From: Quatrionicoccus australiensis
GTDB lineage: Bacteria > Pseudomonadota > Gammaproteobacteria > Burkholderiales > Rhodocyclaceae
Direction of reading: 5' to 3'
NCBI RefSeq assembly: GCF_020510425.1
Contig: NZ_JAHBAH010000001.1
Span: 2,895,001-2,959,000, forward strand
Length of the DNA stretch: 64,000 nt
Part shown: piece by piece, positions 51,407-59,242 of the stretch
Position numbering within the stretch: the first letter of the stretch is position 1
Layout: every line of letters starts with the position of its first letter
Notes under the pieces: generated by a model
The model's database searches: none
What the model was told of the DNA's origin: nothing
What the model saw: the letters and a program-made list of their open reading frames with translations, nothing else
Translations under genes and position numbers: made by a program

Positions 51407-52875
51407 ACGTCAGAAAATTCATCGCCGCCAACGCAAGGGATGCCTTGAGGAAAGTGAAGGAGACGCTCGGCAACGATGCGATCATCCTCTCCAACCGGGG
51501 GATTCCCGGTGGGGTTGAAATCATGGCGGTGGCTGCTCGCGACATGGCGATGATCGTGCCGACCCAGGTTGCCGACAGCACCCCGCCCGAGCGCCGTCCT
51601 GCCCCAGCCCCGGTCTCAATGCCCGAAGCTGACGATGACTACCGTGTCCTGCTCAGCTCGGCTCGTGCCAATCTCGCACAAAGTGCGCAGCCGCGTCCGG
51701 TTGCTCCGGCACCAACGCGTCCGGTCGCGCCGACGGTTGCTTCGCCGCGTTCCACTGGCACCGTTAATGCCGGTATCCCGCGCACCGGCTCGTTGCGCAA
51801 TCTGGAAATGGGCCGGCCGCAGCAGTCGACCGTTCAGCCGCAAGCGCCGATTCCGAATCCGGTGCAGCAGCAGGTCCGTCCGCAGCAGGCGCCGCAAAGT
51901 GTGCAGCCCAAGCCGGCGGCCGAAGTTGTGCCGATGGAAGTGATGGACGAAATCCGTTCGTTGCGCCGGATTGTTGAGCAGCATCTCGCCGGTTTTGCCT
52001 GGGGCGAGTCGGCTCGTTCCGAGCCGGTAAAGACGGATGTCCTGCGTCAGATGCTGGATGCCGGTTTTTCGCCGCAGTTTGCGCGTGATCTGCTGGCTGA
52101 TTTGCCGCTCGGAATGGATGGTTCGCAGGCCATGGCCTGGGTCAAGGGAGCGGCTGACCGTTCGCTGTTTACGATCGGTAATGAGGGCGATATCGTTGAT
52201 CGGGGTGGTGTCTATGCGCTGGTCGGCCCGACCGGCGTTGGCAAGACGACGACCACGGCCAAGCTGGCGGCGCGTTGCGTGCTCCGCCACGGTCCGAGCA
52301 AGGTCGCGCTGGTCACCACTGATGGCTACCGGATCGGTGCCCACGAACAGTTGCGCATTTATGGCCGCATTCTTGGAGTCTCGGTTTATCTGGTCAAGGA
52401 TGCTGCCGAGTTGCGTCAGACTCTGAAAGAACTGCAGCACAAGCATATGGTGCTTGTTGATACGATGGGCATGAGCCAGAAGGACAAGCTGGTGCCCGAA
52501 CTGACCGACATGCTTGCCGGTTGCGATGTCCAGCGCTTGCTCCTGCTGTCGTCCACGTCGCGCGGCGATACGCTCGACGATGTTGTGCGGGCTTACGAAG
52601 GTGACAACCTGGCCGGCTGCATTCTGACCAAGATTGACGAAGCGGCAAGTCTCGCTACGCCGCTCGATGTGATCATGCGGCATGGTCTGAAGCTGCACTA
52701 TGTATCCAATGGCCAGCGGGTGCCGGAAGATTTGCACCTGCCGAACCGGGGTTACCTGTTGCATCGTGCCTTCAAGGACGTGCCGGATAATTCGCCGCAC
52801 AAATACGACGGTGTTGAGCCGGGGCTGCTGATGGCTAACGCCGGTATGGTTGCGGCAGGTGGGCGTCGTGGCTGA
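51403..52875 (+). CDS. flhF: flagellar SRP-like GTPase FlhF
   Basis: 490 residues: an N-terminal B-domain (MNVRKFIAANARDALRKVKE), a long Pro/Gln/Ala-rich linker (about 60-180), then an NG GTPase domain with P-loop GPTGVGKTTTTAKLAA, DTMGMSQKDK and TKIDEAASL. FlhF sets the site and number of polar flagella, antagonised by FlhG. The gene overlaps flhA by 4 bases and flhG by 8. Confidence 0.96.
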   Translation: MNVRKFIAANARDALRKVKETLGNDAIILSNRGIPGGVEIMAVAARDMAMIVPTQVADSTPPERRPAPAPVSMPEADDDYRVLLSSARANLAQSAQPRPVAPAPTRPVAPTVASPRSTGTVNAGIPRTGSLRNLEMGRPQQSTVQPQAPIPNPVQQQVRPQQAPQSVQPKPAAEVVPMEVMDEIRSLRRIVEQHLAGFAWGESARSEPVKTDVLRQMLDAGFSPQFARDLLADLPLGMDGSQAMAWVKGAADRSLFTIGNEGDIVDRGGVYALVGPTGVGKTTTTAKLAARCVLRHGPSKVALVTTDGYRIGAHEQLRIYGRILGVSVYLVKDAAELRQTLKELQHKHMVLVDTMGMSQKDKLVPELTDMLAGCDVQRLLLLSSTSRGDTLDDVVRAYEGDNLAGCILTKIDEAASLATPLDVIMRHGLKLHYVSNGQRVPEDLHLPNRGYLLHRAFKDVPDNSPHKYDGVEPGLLMANAGMVAAGGRRG

Positions 52876-53758
52876 TTTTCGCGTCGATCAGGCGGCTGGC
52901 CTGCGCCGTCTGCTTGGTGGTGGCGGGCAACTGCAGGTCGTGACCTTCGTTGCGGGCTGCGAGGGAGTCGGGCGCAGTGTTTCCGTGGCGAATATCGGTG
53001 CCGCCCTGGCGCGCCTCGGCAAGGAAGTGCTGATCATCGACGAGCACGCCTCGCGCGACGATATCGCCTCCTCATTTGGTTTGATCGCTCACTACGATCT
53101 GCTCAATGTCGTCCAGCGCGAACTGAGCCTGGCTCAGGTTTTGTTGCAGCCAATGAACGGCTTGCGTGTTTTGCCGGCCGCGAAGGCAGTCAAGAAGCTG
53201 GGGCGGCTGTCGTTGCCGCAGCAACAGACTTTGCTCGATGCGATGTCCGGCCTGGAGCGTCCGGTTGATGTGATTCTGGTTGATGCCAGCATGGCGCACC
53301 CGCATGGTTTTTCGCCCTTCGGTCTCGCATCGCAAGAAGCGGTTGTCGTGTTGTCGGGGAGTAGTGCATCGATCACCGAGGCCTATTCGCTGATCAAGAA
53401 AGTCAGTCATGCCTTCTCGCGGCGCCAGTTCCGAATCCTGGTGAATAAGGTGCGCAGTCAGCCTGATGCCCGTTCGATTTACGAGAATATTGCGCAGGTG
53501 GCCGCCCAGCGCGGCATTGCCCGTCTTGACTACGCCGGCGCGATTCCCCTTGATGAGTCGTTGCGTCAGGCCAGTCAGCTGTGTCGTTCGGTCCTTGTTC
53601 AGGCGCCTGACTCTCCTTCCGCCCATGCTTTCCGTGACATCGCTGCTGACCTGCTTTACTGGCAGCGTGGCGATAGCGAGGCGGGCGGTGTCGAACAATT
53701 CATGCAGCAACTGCTACACTTGAGCCAACGCATAACCCCGAACGTATTACGAGCCTGA
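52868..53758 (+). CDS. flhG: MinD-like flagellar number regulator FlhG (FleN) with altered P-loop
   Basis: 296 residues, a ParA/MinD-type ATPase that normally limits flagellar number together with FlhF. The deviant Walker A region reads AGCEGVGRSVS instead of the usual GKGGVGKT: the signature Lys is absent and the P-loop Lys is Arg. Other parts are normal (VLIIDEHASR, VDVILVDASM, LVNKVRS). GTG 52868 is chosen, overlapping flhF; GTG 52859 and TTG 52850 are in-frame alternatives. ATP binding may be weak or absent; a role by dimerisation alone is possible. It ends where fliA starts. Confidence 0.9.
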   Translation: MADFRVDQAAGLRRLLGGGGQLQVVTFVAGCEGVGRSVSVANIGAALARLGKEVLIIDEHASRDDIASSFGLIAHYDLLNVVQRELSLAQVLLQPMNGLRVLPAAKAVKKLGRLSLPQQQTLLDAMSGLERPVDVILVDASMAHPHGFSPFGLASQEAVVVLSGSSASITEAYSLIKKVSHAFSRRQFRILVNKVRSQPDARSIYENIAQVAAQRGIARLDYAGAIPLDESLRQASQLCRSVLVQAPDSPSAHAFRDIAADLLYWQRGDSEAGGVEQFMQQLLHLSQRITPNVLRA

Positions 53759-54510
53759 TGTATACCGCTGCAGGGCAGCCAGACAGGGAACAGTTGGTTC
53801 AGCGCTTCGTGCCGCTGGTGAAGCGCATCGCCTATCATTTGATGGCCCGCCTGCCGGCCAGCGTTCAGTTCGACGATCTGGTGCAGAACGGAATGCTCGG
53901 CTTGCTCGATGCCATGGAACGCTACCAGGAAGGTTTTGGCGCCCAGTTCGAGACCTATGCCACACAGCGCGTGCGCGGTGCCATGCTTGATGGCCTGCGG
54001 GAAAATGACTGGTTGCCGCGCAATCTGCGGCGCGAGTTGCGCCGCATCGAGGCGGCCATCAGTCAGCTTGAACATACTCACGGCAGGGCGCCTTCCGAGC
54101 GCGAACTGGCTGAGGCTCTCGAGATGTCGCTCGAGGATTACCAGAAAACATTGCATGAAGCCCGCGGTCACCAACTGGTCTATTTTGACGACTTCGCCGG
54201 CGATGGCGAAGAGGGCTTCCTGGAACGGCACTTCACCGACAATGACGCAGATCCGGCCAATATTCTCGAAGACAAGAAGGTCAAGGAAACCCTGGTCGCA
54301 GCCATTTCCCGTCTTCCCGAGCGCGAGCGCCTGATGATGGCTCTCTATTACGAGCAGGAGCTCAATCTGCGGGAAATCGGTGAGGTCATGGGGGTGACCG
54401 AGTCCCGCGTTTGCCAGTTGCACAGTCAGGCGATTGCGCGTTTGCGCAGTCAGGTGATCGGCGAGTTGCCGGCTGCAAAGAAACGCCGCAAGGAGAAGGC
54501 GAGTGGATAA
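53758..54510 (+). CDS. fliA: flagellar sigma factor FliA (sigma-28)
   Basis: 250 residues with sigma regions 2 (VQFDDLVQNGMLGLLDAMERY, FETYATQRVRGAMLDGLREN), 3 (HGRAPSERELAEALEMS) and 4 (LPERERLMMALYYEQELNL, REIGEVMGVTESRVCQLHSQ). It directs late flagellar and chemotaxis promoters such as those at cheV and flgM in this window. It overlaps flhG by one base and the next motA-type gene by 8 bases. Confidence 0.97.
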   Translation: MYTAAGQPDREQLVQRFVPLVKRIAYHLMARLPASVQFDDLVQNGMLGLLDAMERYQEGFGAQFETYATQRVRGAMLDGLRENDWLPRNLRRELRRIEAAISQLEHTHGRAPSERELAEALEMSLEDYQKTLHEARGHQLVYFDDFAGDGEEGFLERHFTDNDADPANILEDKKVKETLVAAISRLPERERLMMALYYEQELNLREIGEVMGVTESRVCQLHSQAIARLRSQVIGELPAAKKRRKEKASG

Positions 54511-55243
54511 GATCAGTCTGGCTGGGCTGGCTATTGGCTTGATCGCCATTCTCGGCGGTCAACTGCTGGAAGGTGGCAATATTGGTTCGCTGGTCCAGCC
54601 GACCGCGTTATTGATTGTCTGCGGCGGGACGCTGGGTGCCGTGTTGCTGCAAAGTCCGCTGCATGTCTTCAAGCGCGGCGTCAAAATGGTCAAGTGGGTT
54701 TGGGTGCCACCGGTCATCGAGCAGAAGCGTCTGGTTGACCAGATTCTCAACTGGAGCCAGTTGTCGCGGCGTGAAGGCTTGCTGGCGCTGGAGAACTTCA
54801 TTCCCGGAATCAAGGATGAGTTCATCAAGAAAGGCTTGCAGTTGCTTGTCGATGGAGCCGATCCGGAGCGTATTCGTGAATTGCTCGAGGTCGAAATCAA
54901 TACGTTCGAGGAAGAGTGGCGTCAGTCGGCCAAAATATGGGAGTCGGCCGGCGGCTATTCGCCGACCATTGGTATTCTTGGTGCGGTGATGGGGCTGATC
55001 CACGTGATGGAAAACCTCTCCGATCCGACCAAGCTGGGCTCAGGCATCGCGGTCGCTTTCGTTGCCACTATCTATGGTGTCGGGCTGGCCAATCTTGTCT
55101 ATCTGCCGATTGCCGGCAAGCTCAAATACTACATTTCGCGGATGGTCTCGAGTCGCGAGATGCTGATTGACGGTCTGGTCGGGATTGCGGTTGGCGATAA
55201 CCCGCGCATCATCGAAGGCCGCCTCCGGGGTTACCTGCTGTAA
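54503..55243 (+). CDS. motC: MotA-family stator protein of the second stator (MotC type)
   Basis: 246 residues starting at GTG within the fliA end. Four membrane helices; the typical MotC/PomA blocks are LVQPTALLIVCGGTLGAVLL, GYSPTIGILGAVMGLIHVM and GSGIAVAFVATIYGVGLANL. It is shorter than the MotA at 28 kb and belongs to the MotC/PomA branch. It pairs with the next gene to form a second proton or sodium channel. Ion specificity cannot be read directly from the sequence. Stop and next start share one base. Confidence 0.92.
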   Translation: MDKISLAGLAIGLIAILGGQLLEGGNIGSLVQPTALLIVCGGTLGAVLLQSPLHVFKRGVKMVKWVWVPPVIEQKRLVDQILNWSQLSRREGLLALENFIPGIKDEFIKKGLQLLVDGADPERIRELLEVEINTFEEEWRQSAKIWESAGGYSPTIGILGAVMGLIHVMENLSDPTKLGSGIAVAFVATIYGVGLANLVYLPIAGKLKYYISRMVSSREMLIDGLVGIAVGDNPRIIEGRLRGYLL

Positions 55244-56043
55244 TGGCCCGCAAGCGCCGGGTCGAGGAGCCCGAAAATCACGAGCGCTGGCTGGTTTCCT
55301 ACGCCGACTTCATTACCCTGCTTTTTGCGTTTTTCGTGGTGATGTATGCGATCTCATCGGTCAACGAAGGAAAATACAAGGTTTTGTCCAATTCCCTGAC
55401 CAACGCGTTCAGGAATGTGACGGCCGAAGTTGGAGGGCAGCCCATCGCGGTGATTCAGGGGGCTCCACCCATCCCGCCGCAGCCTATCCTCAAGCCGGAC
55501 AAACTGCCGGAGCAGGTCCAAGCGGAAGAGAAAAAACTCGAGCAGCGCAAGAAAATGAAAAATGTTGCCGGCGACATCATGGCTGCGCTGCAGCCGCTGG
55601 TTGCCCAGGGCAAGGTGCGATTGCTGGAAACCAGCCGGGGCGTGACGATCGAGATCAACGACAGTATTCTCTTCCCGGCCGGCCAGTCGAAGCTGCAGTC
55701 GGCATCGATCAGTGCCATGCTGGCGATTGCCAGTGTGCTGGCTCAGTCGGATTTTCCGATCACGATCGAGGGACATACCGACAACGTTCCCATTGCCACG
55801 CCGCAATTCCCATCAAACTGGGAGCTGTCGGCGATGCGAGCAACGACCGTTCTGCGCTTGTTCAATGATGGCGGTGTCGGGGCCGAGCGCCTGACGGCGA
55901 TTGGTTATGGTGAAACCCGGCCGCTGGAAACCAATACGACGGTGGAAGGCCGGGCGCGTAACCGGCGAGTGAGTATTCTGATCGACTCGAACCGCCCTGA
56001 GGAGCCAACCGAAATTCCGCAGCCTCGCAACGCTACGCCTTGA
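55243..56043 (+). CDS. motD: MotB-family stator protein of the second stator (MotD type)
   Basis: 266 residues: one membrane helix with the ion-binding Asp in SYADFITLLFAFFVVMYAIS, a Pro/Lys-rich linker, and an OmpA-like peptidoglycan-binding domain (ITIEGHTDNVPI, NWELSAMRATTVLRLF, RARNRRVSILI). It anchors the MotC partner to the cell wall. It converges with flgN, with only six bases between the stops. Confidence 0.94.
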   Translation: MARKRRVEEPENHERWLVSYADFITLLFAFFVVMYAISSVNEGKYKVLSNSLTNAFRNVTAEVGGQPIAVIQGAPPIPPQPILKPDKLPEQVQAEEKKLEQRKKMKNVAGDIMAALQPLVAQGKVRLLETSRGVTIEINDSILFPAGQSKLQSASISAMLAIASVLAQSDFPITIEGHTDNVPIATPQFPSNWELSAMRATTVLRLFNDGGVGAERLTAIGYGETRPLETNTTVEGRARNRRVSILIDSNRPEEPTEIPQPRNATP

Positions 56044-56049
56044 TTGGCT

Positions 56050-56514
56050 TCAGGCCGAATCGACGATCCGGCTGCCGGTGAGTTGTGAGGCTTGCCCGTT
56101 GCTGCCGTAAAGTGATTGTTTCTGGGGTTGCAGGGTCAGGGCGGACAGCAATTCGCTGGTCTGGTTGAGGTGCATGCTGACCAGACTGCTGTTCAGGTTG
56201 TTGAGGGCTTTCGCCTCACGCGCCAAATCCATCAGCTTTTTCCAGTTGGCCGCAATCCCCGGTTGTCCTGGGGTGCTCTCCAGCCACCGGGCCATTGCGG
56301 CCCCGATGTCTTGGCCGTCTGGAACGCCGAGCAGGGTTGCCCGCATTCTTTCCAGGTTGTTCAACTGTTCGATCAGTTGAGCCTTTTCCATGGCCAAGTC
56401 AGCCAAGGGGCTGACATTGGCTTGTTTCAGCGCTTCGCATTCCTTTTTCAGGAGAGCGACAAAACCTGAAACCAGATCGATTTCCTGTTTTGTGATTGAT
56501 GCCAGATCAGCCAT
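56050..56514 (-). CDS. flgN: flagellar chaperone FlgN
   Basis: A 154-residue helical protein (LVSGFVALLKKECEALKQANV, ALNNLNSSLVSMHLNQTSELLSAL). FlgN escorts hook-associated proteins FlgK and FlgL to the export gate. Identity rests on size, helical pattern and position after flgM, whose stop overlaps its ATG. Confidence 0.88.
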   Translation of the reverse strand: MADLASITKQEIDLVSGFVALLKKECEALKQANVSPLADLAMEKAQLIEQLNNLERMRATLLGVPDGQDIGAAMARWLESTPGQPGIAANWKKLMDLAREAKALNNLNSSLVSMHLNQTSELLSALTLQPQKQSLYGSNGQASQLTGSRIVDSA

Positions 56515-56786
56515 CAGGCTTGACGCTTGCCAACCAGGTCGCGGGCGGTCTCGATCAGTCGGTCGGCGATGGCCTCGGGATTGATCGTGAAACGGTTTTC
56601 GGAAATTGCCTGACGGATTTCCTGGATGCGCGCCGAGTTGACCGGTGGCTTTTCAGTGCCCTGCAAACTGCCGGCGAGCGGACTCAGGCTGACGGCTTCC
56701 TGGGTGCTGCCGGCTGTCGTCGGTGCCTGGGTTGTTCGCGGAGCGACGGGCGCTACTGTAGGTTTGTATGAGCTATCGATTTTCAT
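56514..56786 (-). CDS. flgM: anti-sigma-28 factor FlgM
   Basis: 90 residues, largely disordered at the N-terminus (MKIDSSYKPTVAPVAPRTTQ) with a C-terminal FliA-binding helix region (SARIQEIRQAISENRFTINP, EAIADRLIETARDLV). It holds FliA until the hook is complete, then is exported. It has its own FliA-type promoter, so the loop is closed within this window. It overlaps flgN. Confidence 0.93.
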   Translation of the reverse strand: MKIDSSYKPTVAPVAPRTTQAPTTAGSTQEAVSLSPLAGSLQGTEKPPVNSARIQEIRQAISENRFTINPEAIADRLIETARDLVGKRQA

Positions 56787-56820
56787 TTTGGATCTCGCAA
56801 TGCTTTAGAACTCAATCCGG

Positions 56821-56847
56821 TTAACGGTTGCATGGGGTAAAACTTTA
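56821..56847 (-). promoter_or_regulatory. sigma-28 (FliA) promoter of flgM
   Basis: On the minus strand: TAAAGTTT, 11 bases, ACCGTTAA. The -35 is perfect and the -10 matches GCCGATAA at six of eight positions, at the right spacing and 34 bases before the flgM ATG. Confidence 0.75.
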
Positions 56848-56850
56848 GGC

Positions 56851-57531
56851 CTAAAAAGCAATTTCTATGCTGCCGTCGGATTTGGCAACGCCACTGACGG
56901 TTTGTCCCGAGTTCATGCGAATCTGGGCGATCTGGCCTTCGGCGGCGTTATTGAGCGCCTTGCCTTCGCCGCTGACGGCAAAGCCGTTGCCTTTGGAAAT
57001 GACCCGTACGCTTTGTCCCTGGTGAATGACCAAGGGGGCGAGCAATTGGTCGCTGCGCAGAGGCTGACCTGCACCCAGTGAGTTGCGCAAGGTCTTGCCG
57101 ATGGCGTTTGCCGGGTCGGTGATGACGCCGGTTGGCTGGTTGCTAAGGTCGCCGGTCATTGTCACGAGATCGCTGGCCTGAATCAGCTGTCCTGCGCCGA
57201 GCGGGCGGACCGTCGTGACGTAGCTGCCAGTCGTGACGATCTGGACCGGGACCAGCGCACTCCAGATATTGGGCCCCAGGCAGCGCACGCCGACATGAGT
57301 CCTGCCGCTAAGTCGGGTTCCCGGAGGTGCAAAGGCTTCGTGTGCCGAGCACGGGGGGAGTCGAAGGGTGTCCAGCTTGCCCATCGTGATGGTGGTTTTG
57401 CCGGGTATGCCTTGCGTTTGCTGGCGTACGAAGCGTTCAGCGGTATCCAGCGCTGCATCGTTTTCGGCCGCGATTAGCGGTCGACCGATGAGGAGCAGCA
57501 AAAAAGCAAAAAAGAGAAGGCGGGCATGCAT
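56851..57531 (-). CDS. flgA: flagellar P-ring assembly chaperone FlgA
   Basis: 226 residues with a signal peptide (LLFFAFLLLLIGRPLIA) and a SAF domain (GAGQLIQASDLVTMTGDL, IGKTLRNSLGAGQPLRSDQL, VRVISKGNGFAVSGEGKAL). It assists FlgI P-ring formation in the periplasm. It is divergent from flgB and upstream of flgM; flgM additionally has its own promoter. Confidence 0.95.
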   Translation of the reverse strand: MHARLLFFAFLLLLIGRPLIAAENDAALDTAERFVRQQTQGIPGKTTITMGKLDTLRLPPCSAHEAFAPPGTRLSGRTHVGVRCLGPNIWSALVPVQIVTTGSYVTTVRPLGAGQLIQASDLVTMTGDLSNQPTGVITDPANAIGKTLRNSLGAGQPLRSDQLLAPLVIHQGQSVRVISKGNGFAVSGEGKALNNAAEGQIAQIRMNSGQTVSGVAKSDGSIEIAF

Positions 57532-57652
57532 GCCGTCATTTTGCCCGAGCCGGGATCGGGATGGAAAATAAAAATCGCCGTAGGCAGCGGCAACTTTTGC
57601 CGAGCATTGTCGATCTTATTGCCGGATCGGCCCGTTTATCGCGTGTATTGCT

Positions 57653-57668
57653 TGGCATGGACTGTGCT
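57653..57668 (+). promoter_or_regulatory. sigma-54 promoter of the flgBCDEFGHI operon
   Basis: TGGCATGGACTGTGCT with GG-N10-GC spacing (57654-57655 and 57666-57667), 32 bases before the flgB ATG. It lies in the 168-base gap between divergent flgA and flgB and matches the RpoN-dependent middle class of polar flagellar genes. Confidence 0.8.
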
Positions 57669-57699
57669 TTTGTTGAAGGCAAAACAAAAGGAGTTTCCC

Positions 57700-58107
57700 A
57701 TGGGCAGTCTTGAGCAGCACTTGTCGGTATATAGCCAGGCGATGAATTTGCGCACGCAGCGGCATCAAGTGCTGGCGTCGAATATTGCCAATGCCGATAC
57801 CCCACACTACAAGGCGCGTGATTTCAGTTTCGAGAGTGCCATGCAGAATGCAATGGCCGGTCGCGGCGGGGATTCGATTGCCATGGCAACGACGTCGGGC
57901 GAGCACATCCGGGCTGGTGGTTCCGGCGCTCAGGCGACATTGCAATATCGTACGGAAACCCAGTCGGCGGTTGATGGAAATACCGTTGATATGGATGTCG
58001 AACGCGCTCAGATCACCGATAACGCGCTGCAATATCAGATAGTCAGTCAATTTATCAGCGAAAAACTCAAGGGCATGCGCAGTGCCTTGGCATCGACTTC
58101 GGGTTAA
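57700..58107 (+). CDS. flgB: flagellar proximal rod protein FlgB
   Basis: 135 residues with the rod motif SNIANADTPHYKARDFSFE and the C-terminal helix ITDNALQYQIVSQFISEKLK. ATG 57700 has ribosome site AAAAGGAG. It is the first gene of the rod-hook operon; a longer open frame from 57526 has no support and overlaps the promoter. Confidence 0.96.
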   Translation: MGSLEQHLSVYSQAMNLRTQRHQVLASNIANADTPHYKARDFSFESAMQNAMAGRGGDSIAMATTSGEHIRAGGSGAQATLQYRTETQSAVDGNTVDMDVERAQITDNALQYQIVSQFISEKLKGMRSALASTSG

Positions 58108-58117
58108 GGAGAGCTGA

Positions 58118-58531
58118 ATGAGCTTGTTTAATGTGTTCCAGGTGTCTTCCAGCGCCATGACGGCGCAGTCGATGCGTCTCAATGCCGTTGCTTCCAATCT
58201 GGCCAATGCCGACAGCGTTGTCTCGGCGGATGGCAAGCCCTATCGCGCCAAGCAGGTGGTGTTCGAAGCAACGCCGATGGGCAGCGTCGGCCCGTCCTCG
58301 ACCGGCGTGCGGGTGCGCCAGGTGGTGGAGGATCCCTCGCCGGCGCGCATGGTGTACGACCCGAAAAATCCGGCGGCTGACGAGAAAGGCTATGTTGCCT
58401 TTTCCAACGTCAATGTCGTCGATGAAATGACCAACATGATTTCTGCCTCGCGTTCCTACCAGACCAACGTCGAGGTCATGAATACCGCTAAGACCATGAT
58501 GCTGCGTACGCTCAGCATCGGCCAGAGCTAA
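58118..58531 (+). CDS. flgC: flagellar proximal rod protein FlgC
   Basis: 137 residues: SSAMTAQSMRLNAVASNLAN at the N-terminus, and the C-terminal coil VVDEMTNMISASRSYQTNVE. It starts 10 bases after flgB with AAGGAGAG. Confidence 0.97.
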   Translation: MSLFNVFQVSSSAMTAQSMRLNAVASNLANADSVVSADGKPYRAKQVVFEATPMGSVGPSSTGVRVRQVVEDPSPARMVYDPKNPAADEKGYVAFSNVNVVDEMTNMISASRSYQTNVEVMNTAKTMMLRTLSIGQS

Positions 58532-58543
58532 CCGGAGATAGTC

Positions 58544-59227
58544 ATGAGTACCGTTAATTCGACAACGAGCAGTGCTGATGTCATCAAGACCTTGAATGCC
58601 TCGAGTTCAAGCAGTTCTTCGAGTTCAAGCAGCAGCGCTCAGGATTTGCAAAACAGTTTTCTGACCATGCTGACGACGCAGTTGCGGAATCAGGATCCCT
58701 TGAATCCGATGGACAACTCGCAGATGACGACGCAACTGGCACAGATCAGTTCGCTGGAAGGTATCCAGAGTCTGAATACAACGCTGACTAGTCTGCTGGC
58801 CTCTTACAACACCTCGCAGGCATTGCAGGCGGCCGGTGCAATTGGTTCGCAGGTTCTGGTTTCTGGCAGCGGTTTGACGCTCGCCAGCGGAGCTGCGCAG
58901 GGCGGCGTTACGCTGGCGGGGGCTGCCGACAAGGTTACCGTCACGATCAAGAACAGCGCCGGCAAGGTCGTCCAGACTCAGGAACTGGGCAAGCAGGCTG
59001 CCGGTACGGTGGCCTTCCAGTGGGATGGCAAGAATGCCAGCGGTACACAGTTGGCTGACGGCAAATATACCTTCTCGGTTGAGGCCTCGTCCGGAGGCAG
59101 CAAGGTAACAACGACGCCGATTCAGGTTGGCACGGTATCTGCTGTAGTGAAGAGCGGCTCGTCGTTTGTTCTTGAGCTTAGCTCGGGCGATACGGTCGCA
59201 TTCAGTGATGTTCTGCAATTCATGTAA
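58544..59227 (+). CDS. flgD: flagellar hook capping protein FlgD
   Basis: 227 residues. After a serine tract (residues 20-31) comes the family block QNSFLTMLTTQLRNQDPLNP and MDNSQMTTQLAQISSLEGIQ, then a FlgD Ig/tudor-like domain (AAGTVAFQWDGKNASGTQLA, DGKYTFSVEAS). It caps the growing hook and is discarded. The poly-Ser region is encoded by a direct repeat and could vary in length. Confidence 0.96.
   Translation: MSTVNSTTSSADVIKTLNASSSSSSSSSSSSAQDLQNSFLTMLTTQLRNQDPLNPMDNSQMTTQLAQISSLEGIQSLNTTLTSLLASYNTSQALQAAGAIGSQVLVSGSGLTLASGAAQGGVTLAGAADKVTVTIKNSAGKVVQTQELGKQAAGTVAFQWDGKNASGTQLADGKYTFSVEASSGGSKVTTTPIQVGTVSAVVKSGSSFVLELSSGDTVAFSDVLQFM
58601..58636 (+). repeat. 18-bp-period direct repeat encoding a 12-serine tract in flgD
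   Basis: TCGAGTTCAAGCAG occurs at 58601-58614 and again at 58619-58632. Together with neighbouring AGT, TCT and AGC codons it encodes twelve consecutive Ser. Slippage by 18 bases would stay in frame. Confidence 0.9.
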
Positions 59228-59242
59228 TTCCGGGAGACGGCA

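Noticed and set aside
57526..57699. Longer N-terminus for FlgB
   Set aside because: The extension overlaps the divergent flgA start and the sigma-54 promoter and has no FlgB homology.
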